Assembly: GCA_016709495.1 (NCBI GenBank)
Contig: JADJMS010000032.1
Span: 1 to 61,808 of the forward strand
From: Candidatus Dechloromonas phosphorivorans
GTDB lineage: Bacteria > Pseudomonadota > Gammaproteobacteria > Burkholderiales > Rhodocyclaceae
Length of the DNA: 61,808 nt
Direction: 5' to 3'
The first letter of the stretch is position 1. The number at the start of each line of letters is the position of its first letter. The position numbers and the translations under genes are program-made. Below are positions 47,879-56,800 of the stretch, piece by piece. The notes under the pieces are model-generated. The model saw only the letters and a list, made by a program, of their open reading frames with translations, made no database searches and was not told the DNA's origin.

Positions 47879-49198
47879 ATGAGCGAAACCCCTTACGACG
47901 AGCATTTCGTCTCCTGGTTCCGGGCGGTAACGCCCTATATCAATGCCTTTCGTGGCAAAACCTTCGTCATTGCCTTTGGTGGCAAGGCGGTGGCCAGCGA
48001 GTTTGCCAAGACGCTGGCTTACGATGTCAATCTGCTGGTCAGCCTCGGCATCCGCCTGGTGCTGGTGCATGGGGCGCGACCGCAGATTGAGGAAGAATTG
48101 CGCGAGAAAAATCTGGAATCGATCTATCACCGGGGTTATCGGGTGACCGATGCCCTGGCGCTGGATTGCGTGCTGGATGCCGTCGGTAGCGTCTATCTCG
48201 AAATCGAGGCCATGCTGTCGCAGGGTTTGCCCAATACGCCGATGGCTAACAGCCGGATTCGCGTGATCGGCGGCAATTTCATTACCGGCCAGCCGATTGG
48301 TGTGCTCGACGGGATCGACATGCAGTACGCCGGCAAGGTGCGCAAGGTCGATGCCGAGGGGATCAATGCGCAACTTGGTTTGGGCAATATTGTTCTGCTC
48401 AATTGTGAAGGGCCGTCGCCGACCGGGGAGATTTTCAACCTGCAGATGGAAGAAGCGGCCGAAGCGGTTGCCATCTCGATCCGGGCCGACAAGCTGGTTT
48501 ATTTGACCGACAGCCAGGGGGTTTTTGACAAAGAGGGTGAATTGCTTGATGAGATGACTGCCGAGCAAGTCGCCGAGTTGTTGAATGGCGGCGAATGGCT
48601 GTCGCCGGACATACGTCGTTATCTGCCGTGCGCCGTACGCTCAACCAATGCCGGTGTTGGTCGGGTTCATCTGATCAGCTACGAACAGGACGGCGCCTTG
48701 CTTCGCGAGTTATTTACCCATGACGGCGTTGGTACGGTCGTTACCCGCGAATCGCTGGAAAATATCCGCGAAGCCAAGCCGGACGATATCGCTGCCTTGA
48801 TTGCCCTGATTGAGCCGATGGAGGCGGAAGGCATCCTGGTCCATCGGCCGCGCGAACTGCTGGAGCGCGAAATCGACCACTTCTCGATCATGCTGCACGA
48901 CGGCATCATCGTCGGTTGCGCTGCTCTGTATACCCATTCCGAGGAAGAGGCGGAACTGGCCTGTCTGGCCGTCAGCCATGAACACCGCGAATGGGGCTAT
49001 GGCGAGCAGTTGATGAAGCGCATCGAGCGGCGCGCCCGCAAGAGCGGCATCAAGCGGCTGATTGTCCTGACCACGCGCACCGAGCACTGGTTTGTCGAAC
49101 GCGGATTCAAGGTGGGTACGGTTGACGACCTGCCGGCCAAAAAACGCGATATGTACAATTATCAGCGGCGGTCCAAGGTGCTGTTCAAAACCCTTTGA
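47879..49198 (+). CDS. argA: N-acetylglutamate synthase (ArgA)
   Basis: First step of arginine synthesis. 439 residues: an amino-acid-kinase domain (FVIAFGGKAVASEFAKTLA, VHGARPQIEEELREKN) used for arginine feedback, and a C-terminal GNAT acetyltransferase domain (VGCAALYTHSEEEAELACLA, HREWGYGEQLMKRIERRA). Intact. Right after it comes a terminator and then the integrative element. Confidence 0.94.
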   Translation: MSETPYDEHFVSWFRAVTPYINAFRGKTFVIAFGGKAVASEFAKTLAYDVNLLVSLGIRLVLVHGARPQIEEELREKNLESIYHRGYRVTDALALDCVLDAVGSVYLEIEAMLSQGLPNTPMANSRIRVIGGNFITGQPIGVLDGIDMQYAGKVRKVDAEGINAQLGLGNIVLLNCEGPSPTGEIFNLQMEEAAEAVAISIRADKLVYLTDSQGVFDKEGELLDEMTAEQVAELLNGGEWLSPDIRRYLPCAVRSTNAGVGRVHLISYEQDGALLRELFTHDGVGTVVTRESLENIREAKPDDIAALIALIEPMEAEGILVHRPRELLEREIDHFSIMLHDGIIVGCAALYTHSEEEAELACLAVSHEHREWGYGEQLMKRIERRARKSGIKRLIVLTTRTEHWFVERGFKVGTVDDLPAKKRDMYNYQRRSKVLFKTL

Positions 49199-49242
49199 TG
49201 GCGTTTCAGGACGTATCGTAACGTAACAGCGAATCGCGTAAG

Positions 49243-49265
49243 GCTCGGTTTTTCCGGGCTTTTTT
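49243..49265 (+). terminator. Intrinsic terminator of argA
   Basis: GCTCGG (49243-49248) pairs with CCGGGC (49254-49259, one G-U) and TTTTTT follows. It marks the end of native chromosome before the element. Confidence 0.75.
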
Positions 49266-49311
49266 GTTTCTACTCGTTGCGTAACGTGGCGAGACAGCGC
49301 ATAATTTTCGT

Positions 49312-49381
49312 GTAGCTAAGTGCGTAGCTAATCCGGTTTTCGGGAAAATTGCTGTGTAGCTAGTGAAAATCCGTGTAGCTA
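49312..49381. repeat. Four GTAGCTA sites at the left end of the element
   Basis: GTAGCTA occurs at 49312-49318, 49324-49330, 49356-49362 and 49375-49381, upstream of and just inside the longest integrase reading. A fifth copy lies at the right end (58138-58144). The pattern fits integrase arm- or core-type binding sites, which is inference. Confidence 0.6.
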
Positions 49382-49395
49382 GAGAGGAAAAAGCC

Positions 49396-50646
49396 GTGGG
49401 AAAGCTGACAGACGTTGAGTTGCGGAATTGGATCAAAGCAGGCTTGCCGGTTGTTAAAACCGATGGCGACGGCCTGACCTTTACCTTATCGGCAAAGGGA
49501 ACGGCGGCGTGGACGTTGCGTTATCGTTACGCCGGCAAAGCCAAGGAATTGACCTTGGGGCGCTATCCAGATTTGACTCTGACCAAGGCCCGAGAGATGG
49601 CGGCGGAAAAACGGGTAGACGTTTGCCGGGGTAGAGACGTTGCCGCCGAAAAGCAAAGCCAAAAGGAAGCCGACAAGCTGGCGGCATTGGTCGCCAAATC
49701 GGAAACGGTCAAGGCGCTTTATGATGATTTCTACGCCCGCCAGATTGAAGGCCAGCGAAAGAACCCCGAACAGGTTGGCGGGGTGTTTGCCCTTCATATC
49801 CTGCCGGCCATTGGCAACAAAGCAGTAACGGAAGTTCGCCCCCTTGATATTGATAAGATGCTGCGCCCGATTGTTGACCGTGGCATATTCCGAACTGCCG
49901 TCAAGGTGTTGCAACTGACCAAGGCGCTTTTTAACTTTGCAATGAAGCGCCATATCGTTACATCAAACCCGGCCGCCCCGTTCAACTGGCAAGACATAGG
50001 CGGCGAAACCGGCCCCCGTAGCCGAGTCCTTACAAAGACAGAGGTTGCAAAGTTCTTCAAGGCAATTCGAGACACCCCTAATTTCCCCCCTTACTCTGCG
50101 GCCGCCCTCAAGCTGTTGCTTGCCCTGGGTGTTCGCAAAATGGAATTGCTCAAAGCAACCTGGGACGAATTCGACCTGAAAGCCGGTGAATGGCATTTGC
50201 CAGCCGAACGAACCAAGACCGAGGCGGCAATTCGTATCCCCCTTTCCCCTTGGGTTGTTTCCATCCTGAAAGAGCAGAAGGAAAGAGGCCATAATGCCTA
50301 CGTTTTCCCGGTTCTGCGTATCGCACCTGGCAAAACGACAAGGTACATGGGCGAAACCACTTTGAATCATGCCCTGTACATGCTGCAAAGTGATCTTGAC
50401 CCGTTCACGGTCCATGATCTTCGCCGCACTGCACGCACCCATTTAGCCGCCCTGGGGGTTGCCCCTTACATCGCTGAAATGTGTTTGAACCACAAGCCCA
50501 AGGGTATCGAGGCCGTCTATAACGTCCATGATTATTTCGAGGAAAGAAAAGCCGCTTTAGGGTCTTTGGCCAATCTGTTGAACCAGTGCGAAAAGGGAAA
50601 TCCAGACAAGATTATCCCCATAAAACAGAGCCGCAAAAAAGCATGA
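49396..50646 (+). CDS. Tyrosine-type site-specific integrase
   Basis: About 416 residues. N-terminal DUF4102-like arm-binding domain (AAWTLRYRYAGKAKELTLGR, YPDLTLTKAREMAAEKR) and a C-terminal catalytic domain with Arg in LALGVRKMELLKATWDEF, HDLRRTARTHLAALG (His-Arg) and the nucleophile Tyr near EAVYNVHDYFEERKAAL. I prefer the GTG at 49396, preceded by GAGAGGAAAA; an earlier GTG at 49363 would begin inside the GTAGCTA cluster. Intact and probably functional. Confidence 0.92.
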   Translation: MGKLTDVELRNWIKAGLPVVKTDGDGLTFTLSAKGTAAWTLRYRYAGKAKELTLGRYPDLTLTKAREMAAEKRVDVCRGRDVAAEKQSQKEADKLAALVAKSETVKALYDDFYARQIEGQRKNPEQVGGVFALHILPAIGNKAVTEVRPLDIDKMLRPIVDRGIFRTAVKVLQLTKALFNFAMKRHIVTSNPAAPFNWQDIGGETGPRSRVLTKTEVAKFFKAIRDTPNFPPYSAAALKLLLALGVRKMELLKATWDEFDLKAGEWHLPAERTKTEAAIRIPLSPWVVSILKEQKERGHNAYVFPVLRIAPGKTTRYMGETTLNHALYMLQSDLDPFTVHDLRRTARTHLAALGVAPYIAEMCLNHKPKGIEAVYNVHDYFEERKAALGSLANLLNQCEKGNPDKIIPIKQSRKKA

Positions 50647-50650
50647 AAAG

Positions 50651-50811
50651 TTCCTACCCCTATCGTTTTGCACTGGGACAAGTGGGACAACTGGGACAAA
50701 CCCTTAAAACCCTTGCCAATAGGGTGTTTCATTTTTCCTATCTGCATATTTACGCTGGGACAGCACCGGGACACGGTGGGACACTTCATTTTCAGGACGT
50801 TTCAGGACGGG
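50651..50811 (+). repeat. Left arm of a 161-bp inverted repeat with TGGGACA motifs
   Basis: This stretch matches the reverse complement of 57581-57741 at roughly 85 percent by eye. It holds six (T/C)GGGACA copies, three of them as 9-bp direct repeats (ACTGGGACA, AGTGGGACA, ACTGGGACA) and three around GCTGGGACA, ACCGGGACA and GGTGGGACA, and ends with two TTTCAGGACG units. No gene is assigned. See the findings. Confidence 0.85.
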
Positions 50812-50946
50812 AAAAAGCCGCGCAAGTGATCTGCCGAAACGCATTTCAAACGCGGCAGAAGAAAAGGGGGGGGGGAGAGGGTTTTTTGGGGGAGAAGAGG
50901 AAAAAAAGGGAGGGGGGGGAAATGAGCAGAATCGAGAGGCAAATCC
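50812..50946. other. Non-coding region with a purine-rich G-tract
   Basis: No gene seen. From 50856 to 50921 the plus strand is almost only purines, interrupted by T6 at 50882-50887; it has G10 at 50865-50874, G5 at 50888-50892 and G8 at 50912-50919. It could form a G-quadruplex or triplex, and run lengths here may be misread. Confidence 0.6.
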
Positions 50947-51291
50947 ATGCACAAAGTAAGCGAAGCGCCCGCCCCCGCCTATCCGCCGGATGGCCCGATA
51001 GGTGATCTTTTAGCGGTTGAAGCCCTGCTAGACCTGTTGCGCCTGGCGATTGAAAAGGATTTCGCCGGGGACGTTGTGGAGTGCCGGCAAGAATCGGCCG
51101 CCGTTGCTGCTGCCCATGCCCTGCGGTTGGTGCATCGCGCCCGGCTGGGCTATGCCGAGGCGCTGGCGGTTGCGGTTAGCTCTCAAGCGGTTGCTGTTGT
51201 CCCAAAAGCAAAAGCGCCCCGGTCGTACGCCTCTTGCAAAATTGCAAATCGCCTGATAACCCGCCTTCCTTTCTGTAACATATACGCTACA
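50947..51291 (+). CDS. Hypothetical small protein upstream of the toxin
   Basis: A reading of about 115 codons, open and in frame with the toxin gene behind it. It is helical and Ala/Leu-rich (AVEALLDLLRLAIEKDFAGD, AAAHALRLVHRARLGYAEAL), as in a real small protein, up to about residue 85. Beyond that (about 51200) the sequence looks like a promoter, so the true end was probably lost to a base error or lies earlier. I do not recognise the family. Read literally it would be fused to the toxin as a 223-residue protein. Confidence 0.45.
51234..51247. promoter_or_regulatory. Possible operator of the toxin-antitoxin operon
   Basis: Two copies of the self-complementary hexamer TTGCAA separated by AA, 44 bp before the toxin ATG. 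A -10-like TATACGCTACAAT region lies at about 51280-51293. Such paired palindromes often bind the antitoxin. Confidence 0.4.
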
Positions 51292-51618
51292 ATGAACTTT
51301 GAAATTCTTGATTTTCAAACGACGGAAGGCCGGGACCCTTTTAAAGTTTGGCTTTCTGCCTTGACTGATAGGGTTGCCAAGGTGCAAATCATGGCGCGGG
51401 TGCAACGTATGGCCGGCGGCAATTTTGGCGACTGCAAGCCCTTGGCTGGCGGCGTGTGGGAGCTTCGGATAAACCACGGCCCCGGTTATCGGGTGTATTA
51501 CGCAAGGGCAGGTAATCGCGTGGTGTTGCTGCTGACGGGTGGCGACAAGCGAAAGCAACAATCCGACATTGAAACCGCCGTGGATTACTGGAAAGACTGG
51601 CAAAGGAGGCACAAATGA
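51292..51618 (+). CDS. RelE/ParE-superfamily toxin (HigB/Gp49-like)
   Basis: 108 residues from ATG 51292, chosen because the family begins there (MNFEILDFQTTEGRDPFKVW). Body: IMARVQRMAGGNFGDCKPLA, VWELRINHGPGYRVYYARAG, LLLTGGDKRKQQSDIETAVD. This is the addiction-module killer family, usually ribosome-dependent mRNA interferases. It overlaps the antidote gene by 4 bp (ATGA), with the toxin first, as is usual in this subfamily. Intact. Confidence 0.88.
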   Translation: MNFEILDFQTTEGRDPFKVWLSALTDRVAKVQIMARVQRMAGGNFGDCKPLAGGVWELRINHGPGYRVYYARAGNRVVLLLTGGDKRKQQSDIETAVDYWKDWQRRHK

Positions 51619-51941
51619 ACAGACCGCACCGCCCGCATGATGAGGCTGTAATAGAGCTTCTCAAAGAAGACCCCGAACTAGCGGATGAATACTTATCCGC
51701 CAGCTTGGCGGCGATTGATGAACCCGGCGGCCGTGAAGGGCTTTTGGCGGCGCTACGTCAAGTCGCAGCGGCACAAGGCATGGCAGAGGTAGCAGAGCGG
51801 GCAGGAATGCAACGCGAGAGCCTTTATCGCGCTCTTTCGCCGCGTGGTAATCCGACCCTGAAAACCTTGCTTGCCGTCCTGTCCGGCGCGGGCTTGCGCC
51901 TGGCGGTAGAAAAGACCCGGCGGGAAACGGCGGCCGCGTGA
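51615..51941 (+). CDS. XRE-family antidote of the RelE-like toxin
   Basis: 108 residues. Addiction-module antidote family: EAVIELLKEDPELADEYLSA at the N-terminus and an HTH (AAAQGMAEVAERAGMQRESL, YRALSPRGNPTLKTLLAVLS). It should neutralise the toxin encoded just upstream and repress the operon. The stop overlaps a GTG of the next HigA-like gene. Intact. Confidence 0.88.
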   Translation: MNRPHRPHDEAVIELLKEDPELADEYLSASLAAIDEPGGREGLLAALRQVAAAQGMAEVAERAGMQRESLYRALSPRGNPTLKTLLAVLSGAGLRLAVEKTRRETAAA

Positions 51942-52227
51942 TTGCCCGTATTCACGACCCGCCCACCCCGGCGAAGTTTTGACCGGTTGGATTGATGGCC
52001 TTGACCTGAGCGTTACCGCTTTCGCCAAGCATTTGGGTATTTCCATAATCATGCTGTCCCGCATTCTCAACGGACACGCGGCCGTTTCTGCTGACATGGA
52101 TTTACGCCTATCGGAAGCATTGGGAACAACGCCCGGTTTCTGGTTGCAAATGCAGTCCCAGCGGGATTTGTGGCAAGCCCGCCAGCGAGCAAGCGAGCGC
52201 CCACATGTTGAACGGCTGGCGGCCTGA
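51938..52227 (+). CDS. HigA/VapI-family antitoxin-like protein, copy 1 (one frameshift)
   Basis: About 97 residues starting at GTG 51938. With one C restored in CCC 51962-51964 the start reads MIARIHDPPHPGEVLTGWID, the HigA signature, followed by the HTH (VTAFAKHLGISIIMLSRILN) and ALGTTPGFWLQMQSQRDLWQ. It has no toxin gene of its own next to it. Overlaps the next HigA-like gene by one base (TGATG). Confidence 0.8.
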
Positions 52228-52528
52228 TGCGACTACGTGAACCGAACCGAAAGCCGACTCACCCCGGCGCGATCCTTCGAGAGGATGTTTTACCTGCGCT
52301 GGGTATGACTCAAACAGAATTCGCCAAGCGGTTGGCGGTTTCTCGCGTGATGGTTTCCGAGTTATTGCACGAAAAGCGGGGCTTTCGCGCTGATCTGGCT
52401 ATTCGCCTGGGCAAGCTGACCGGGACCACGCCGAAAGCTGGCTGCGTATGCAGGAAACGCTAGATTTGTGGGCGTTGAACCAGAGCAAGGCCAGCGAATA
52501 CGCTCAAATCGAACAACTAGCGGCTTGA
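52227..52528 (+). CDS. HigA-family antitoxin-like protein, copy 2 (one frameshift)
   Basis: About 100 residues. HPGAILREDVLPALGMTQTE, FAKRLAVSRVMVSELLHEKR and RADLAIRLGKLTGTTP match HigA. The frame breaks at 52433; adding one G gives TPESWLRMQETLDLWALNQS and ends in EQLAA at TGA 52526-52528. Related to but distinct from copy 1 (roughly one-third to two-fifths identical by eye). No cognate toxin adjacent. Confidence 0.8.
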
Positions 52529-52531
52529 CTT

Positions 52532-53263
52532 GTGGCAAACAAAACAATCAACCTTCAGCCTTATTTTAAGATTGACGAAATCGCCACTCGTTGGGCGTTA
52601 TCGCGCGATGCTGTTATGTCGTATGGTATTGATGGGCAATTGAAGTTCGGCCTGTTCGCAACCGGAAATCTGCACGTTGAAGTGGGAAGTTTCGGCCCAC
52701 CCCCGACTTTGATTTTGCTGTTGAATCAAGCGGCTTCTGGAGTGGCTTTATTCCGATTAAGCCGGAAATGGTGGCCGCTCTCCATCTGAACGGGGTGCGT
52801 CGGACCGTTGGCACATTCCAGATACCGACGGCGGAAAGTCTGTACACGCCCTTGCGTACGTTCCACATGACGAATGCGATGAAGGGCCTCGCCTTATGGT
52901 TGCCGGGAATGAAGTAGAGCGATTCGAACGTGAGGTGCTGCAAGCCTGCGAAAAACCAGCGGCCTGCCCTTTGAGTGGAGCTGGTGGGGTTTCGCCCGAC
53001 GAGTGGAAAGGGGCCTCAAGCTGTTTGCATGGCAAGAGGCTGCGAAACTGGTGGAAAGGGAAAACGCGCTGCCTGGCCCGGCTCTGTGGCTGGCTCTCTG
53101 TAGCCGTGACGACGTAAAAGTAAAGGGGCGCGACTCCGATAAGATTGAGCCAAAGACCATCCAAAATGGCTGGGTGCGGGGCGAAGTCGGTATAAGCAAG
53201 ACTCAGGTTTGCGGTCAGTGGCGTACTAAATTGGAAAATCTGCTGCTTCCGGCAAAAGCCTGA
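52532..53263 (+). CDS. Hypothetical element protein (three frameshifts)
   Basis: Restoring one T in each of the runs 52690-52692, 52808-52809 and 52970-52972 gives a single protein of about 244 residues: ANKTINLQPYFKIDEIATRW, then SFRPTPDFDFAVESSGFWSG, TVWHIPDTDGGKSVHALAYV, PHDECDEGPRLMVAGNEVER and KLFAWQEAAKLVERENALPG, ending LENLLLPAKA. The N-terminus could be a short HTH (DEIATRWALSRDAV). It starts 3 bases after the HigA copy 2 stop, so it is likely co-transcribed. I do not recognise the family. Confidence 0.7.
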
Positions 53264-53404
53264 TTGTAATTCACCAAATTACGCGTAATTACGCGTAATT
53301 CAGCAACGGCACCTTTTCGGCGGCCGGCTTGTAATGTGGTGACACCCTGAGCTTTCAGGGCGTTTCCGGCAATAACGCCGGATTCCTTAATAGGAACGCC
53401 AAAA
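53264..53404. promoter_or_regulatory. Intergenic region with a doubled ACGCGTAATT repeat
   Basis: 141 bp before the AlpA-like gene. AATT followed by two copies of ACGCGTAATT (53277-53300) makes overlapping palindromes centred on ACGCGT, a plausible regulator site. A second part (about 53340-53400) has GCCCTGAAAG-type short inverted pieces and a GGAACG ribosome-like site. Confidence 0.5.
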
Positions 53405-53632
53405 ATGCAAACACCATCTATTCCCAGTCACGAAAAGGTTGCGGCCCTTGAAAAAGTCCCGCACGCCGCCAAGCGTATGGGCATGTCAACTTGCAGCGCG
53501 TACCGCGAAATTAAAGCCGGTCGTCTTGGTCCTCTGGTCAAAGTGGGTGAGCGTGCATCCGCCTTGCCATCTGCTGCTGTCGACGCCTGGATTCAGGCAA
53601 GAATCGACGAGGCGCAAGGGGTGGCGAAATGA
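53405..53632 (+). CDS. AlpA-like / MerR-type small DNA-binding protein
   Basis: 75 residues with a winged-HTH excisionase pattern: VPHAAKRMGMSTCSAYREIK, AGRLGPLVKVGERASALPSA and AVDAWIQARIDEAQG. AlpA-type proteins regulate integrase or replication genes and can act as excisionases. Overlaps the next gene by 4 bp. Intact. Confidence 0.8.
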   Translation: MQTPSIPSHEKVAALEKVPHAAKRMGMSTCSAYREIKAGRLGPLVKVGERASALPSAAVDAWIQARIDEAQGVAK

Positions 53633-53856
53633 CCGGCCGCATATTCGACGAGCTTGAGACAGAAGCGGCCATTGCCGTTCGTTTTTGGACAGAGCAGGCA
53701 AGAAAAAATGCTGTTGAATTGTTCGATACTGACGAGGCGGCCGTATCCGGCGCGGTGACAGCTTCGGCTATTTATTACCTGGCCGAACGCGTTGTGGATG
53801 CTTGTGAACTGGTCGCCAATGCAATAAAGGCAAGTCAAAACGAGGCCGAACAATGA
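53629..53856 (+). CDS. Hypothetical small protein
   Basis: 75 residues, acidic and helical (DELETEAAIAVRFWTEQARK, AVSGAVTASAIYYLAERVVD). It overlaps both neighbours by 4 bp, between the AlpA-like gene and the primase-helicase, which argues strongly that it is translated. Family not recognised. Confidence 0.7.
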   Translation: MTGRIFDELETEAAIAVRFWTEQARKNAVELFDTDEAAVSGAVTASAIYYLAERVVDACELVANAIKASQNEAEQ

Positions 53857-56800
53857 GCGAGGCCAGAACCAATCATAGTGAGTATCACGACCCTAGCAAC
53901 CCGCCAGCCTTTGAAATTCGCCTGATTTTGTCCGCGCCTAACACGGGCTGGGAGTACATCGCCAGAAGGCAAGGCGAAGTCATTGCTGCCAGTGATGGCG
54001 ACGCCGTTATCCGCAGCCCGGCGCGGCGCTTGTCGCTTGTGTTGCTGAAGTTAAGCAAATCCTGCCCGGCAACGGTGGCAGCAATGGCGAATGACTTTAT
54101 CGGCAAAGTAGCAGCGGCCGCCCTGGGTGATTTTGACGGCGTGGCGTCCTTTCTCGGGTTGTCTGGCGGCAAGAGTCAGGGCCGTGAATATCAGCCCTTG
54201 AACCCGCTTCGCAGTGACCACAAGCCGGGGTCTTTCACGATTAACCGCGATTCCGGCGCGTGGTCTGATTTTGCGACGAATGACAAGGGCGGAGATTTGG
54301 TCGCCTTGGCGGCTTACGTCCTGGGCTGCCGTCAGATTGAAGCGGCGGAAAGGCTGGCTGACCATTTGGGCATTGCCAAGCCAGACCGCCAGAATCAACG
54401 CCAGACGAACGGCGGCGAAACCAACAAGGGAACGCTGCCAAGTCAGCCGAAAAACGCACCCCAAGCGAAGCCGGAAAGCCTGGCAGTGTGTTTGATGCCG
54501 GTCCCACTCAATGCACCCGAACCGCCGGCCGCCCATTCTCGACACGGCCGCCCGGTTGGTCGCTGGGCCTATACGGACGCGGCCGGCGCGGTGTGCTTTT
54601 ATCACGACCGATACGAACCTAAAGGCGAGCGTAAACAATTCAGCCCGCTTACTCTGTGGCGTTTGCCGGATGGTCGTTTGCAATGGCAATTCAAAGCAGC
54701 CCCGGCCCCGCGTCCGTTGCTGGGTTTGCCTGATCTGGCGATTAAGTCCGGCGCGGTTGTAATCGTTGAAGGCGAGAAAGCCCGCGATGCTGCGGTTTTG
54801 CTCTTTCCTGAAAACCCGGTGCTGACCTGGCAAGGCGGGGCGCAAGCCGTCAGTAAAGCGGACTGGCTGCCATTGGCCGGCCGTGAAGTGTGGATATGGC
54901 CAGACAACGACCCGGCCGGGAGCAAGGCCGCCGGTGATCTTGCAGCGATCCTGAATCTGACCAAGACCGGCCCGGTAAAAGTGTTTAACTTGGCGAGCTT
55001 TGCCCGGCGGGTAATCGAAGCGGACGGCCCGGCGGCGCTGGGTGATGCCGAACCAATGGCAGAAGGTGATGACGCGGCGGATTTGGTGGCAAGAGCTTGG
55101 ACGGCTGCCCATTTGGCCTTGATCCTGGCGTTACCCGAGGCGCTGCAAGCGGTAGATATTCCAGCCCCGGCCCCGGCTGTAAAAGCAGAGGCGGCGGCAA
55201 GTGAAGCGCCCAAAACAGGCCGCTTTCAACTTGATACCAAGGGCGTTTGGTTGATTGAAACGGACCGCGCCCCGCGCTGGATATGTTCGCCATTGGAGCC
55301 GGTCGCCATGATCCGGGACCCAAAAAATTACGGCTGGGGGCTTTTGGTAGAATTTTTCGACCCGGATAAAACCTTGCACCGCGTCATTGTGCCGATGGCC
55401 TTGTTTCGTGGCGATGGTGCGGAGGTTGCCGGGTTGCTGTTGGACCAAGGCTTGCGAATTGCCCCGCGCGCCAAGCCGCATTTGGTGGAGTATCTGCAAA
55501 CCGCCAGCCCGAAAGAACGCGCCCGGATAACAAATCGGACTGGCTGGCACGACGCCGGCCCCGAGGGCGCGGTTTTTGTTTTGCCTGATGGCGCTATTGG
55601 TCCAAATGCCGGCAAGTGGATTTATGAAAGCGAAGCCGGCCCGGTGCATACGTTCGCCCTACGCGACACGCTGCCGAACTGGAAAGCCGAGGTTGCGGCC
55701 TTGTGTGTTGGCAATAGCCGCTTGGTCTTTGCTGTTTCGGTGGCCTTCGCTTCGCCCTTGCTGCACCCGACGGGCAGCGAGTCCGGCGGCTTTCACTTTC
55801 GCAGCAATTCAAGCGATGGAAAAACCACGGCCCTACGGGTTGCCGCTTCGGTGTGCGGCGGTGCTGAATTTATGCAACGCTGGCGGGCAACGTCAAACGG
55901 CCTTGAGGCGCTGGCTTCTGCCCACTGTGACGCGCCCCTGTTGCTTGATGAATTGGCCCAAATGGAAGCCCGCGAGGCTGGCGAAGCGTGCTACATGCTG
56001 GCCAATGGCAGCGGCAAATCGAGAGCCGGCCGAACCGGCGGTGCACGTGACCGGGCAAGCTGGCGGCTATTGTTCCTGAGTTGCGGCGAAATTGGTTTAT
56101 CTGAGCACCTGGGGAAATCGGCAAGACCCCAAGAGCCGGGCAAGAGCTACGCCTCGCAGAAATCCCAGCCGATGCCGGCAAGGGTTTGGGCGTGTTTGAG
56201 GAACTGCACGACTACGCCAGCGGTAGCGAATTTTCCAAAGCCTTGGACAGAGCCGCCCGGCGCTATTACGGGACGGCTTTTTATGCCTTCCTTAGCGAGC
56301 TTGTCCAACATCAAGAGGCCGTCCCCGAGTTGGTCCGTGAGGCCCAAAAGAAATTTGAGGCTGCCTGTCTTTCGGATGTTGCCCACGGTCAAGCCCGGCG
56401 CGTTGCTGCCCGTTTTGCCTTGGTGGGTGCGGCTGGCGAGTTGGCAACGAAATGGGGGGTTACTGGCTGGCAGCCTGGCGAGGCAATGAACGCGGCTGTG
56501 ACTTGTTTTAAGGCTTGGCTGTCTCGACGCGGCGGGCAAGGTAATCAGGAAGAACGCGCCATGCTGTCCCAGTTGCGGGAGTTTCTGCGGCGTAAAGGAG
56601 AGAGCGCCTTTTCAGACTGGGACCGACCGGCAAACGATACAGACAAGCACGCGCCCGGCAAGCCGGACCGGGCAGGGTATCGGCGTTCCTGCCTTGATGG
56701 CGAAGGCAATGACACGCAAGAGTTCTACATTTTCAATGAGGCGTTTCGTGGTGTGATCTGTAAAGGCTACGATGCCGGCGCGGTTGGTCGCCTGTTGGTC

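Noticed and set aside
49199..49265. tRNA gene as integration target
   Set aside because: No cloverleaf could be folded on either strand beside the integrase. The element lies in an intergenic gap after argA.
50651..50811. CRISPR-like array from the TGGGACA motifs
   Set aside because: Units are 7-9 bp, there are no 20-plus-base repeats with unique spacers, and no cas genes are present.
50586..51005. Plus-strand frame of 139 codons after the integrase
   Set aside because: It reads through the left inverted-repeat arm and the G-rich tract, and the apparent similarity to the minus-strand frame at 57465-57827 is only the repeat itself.
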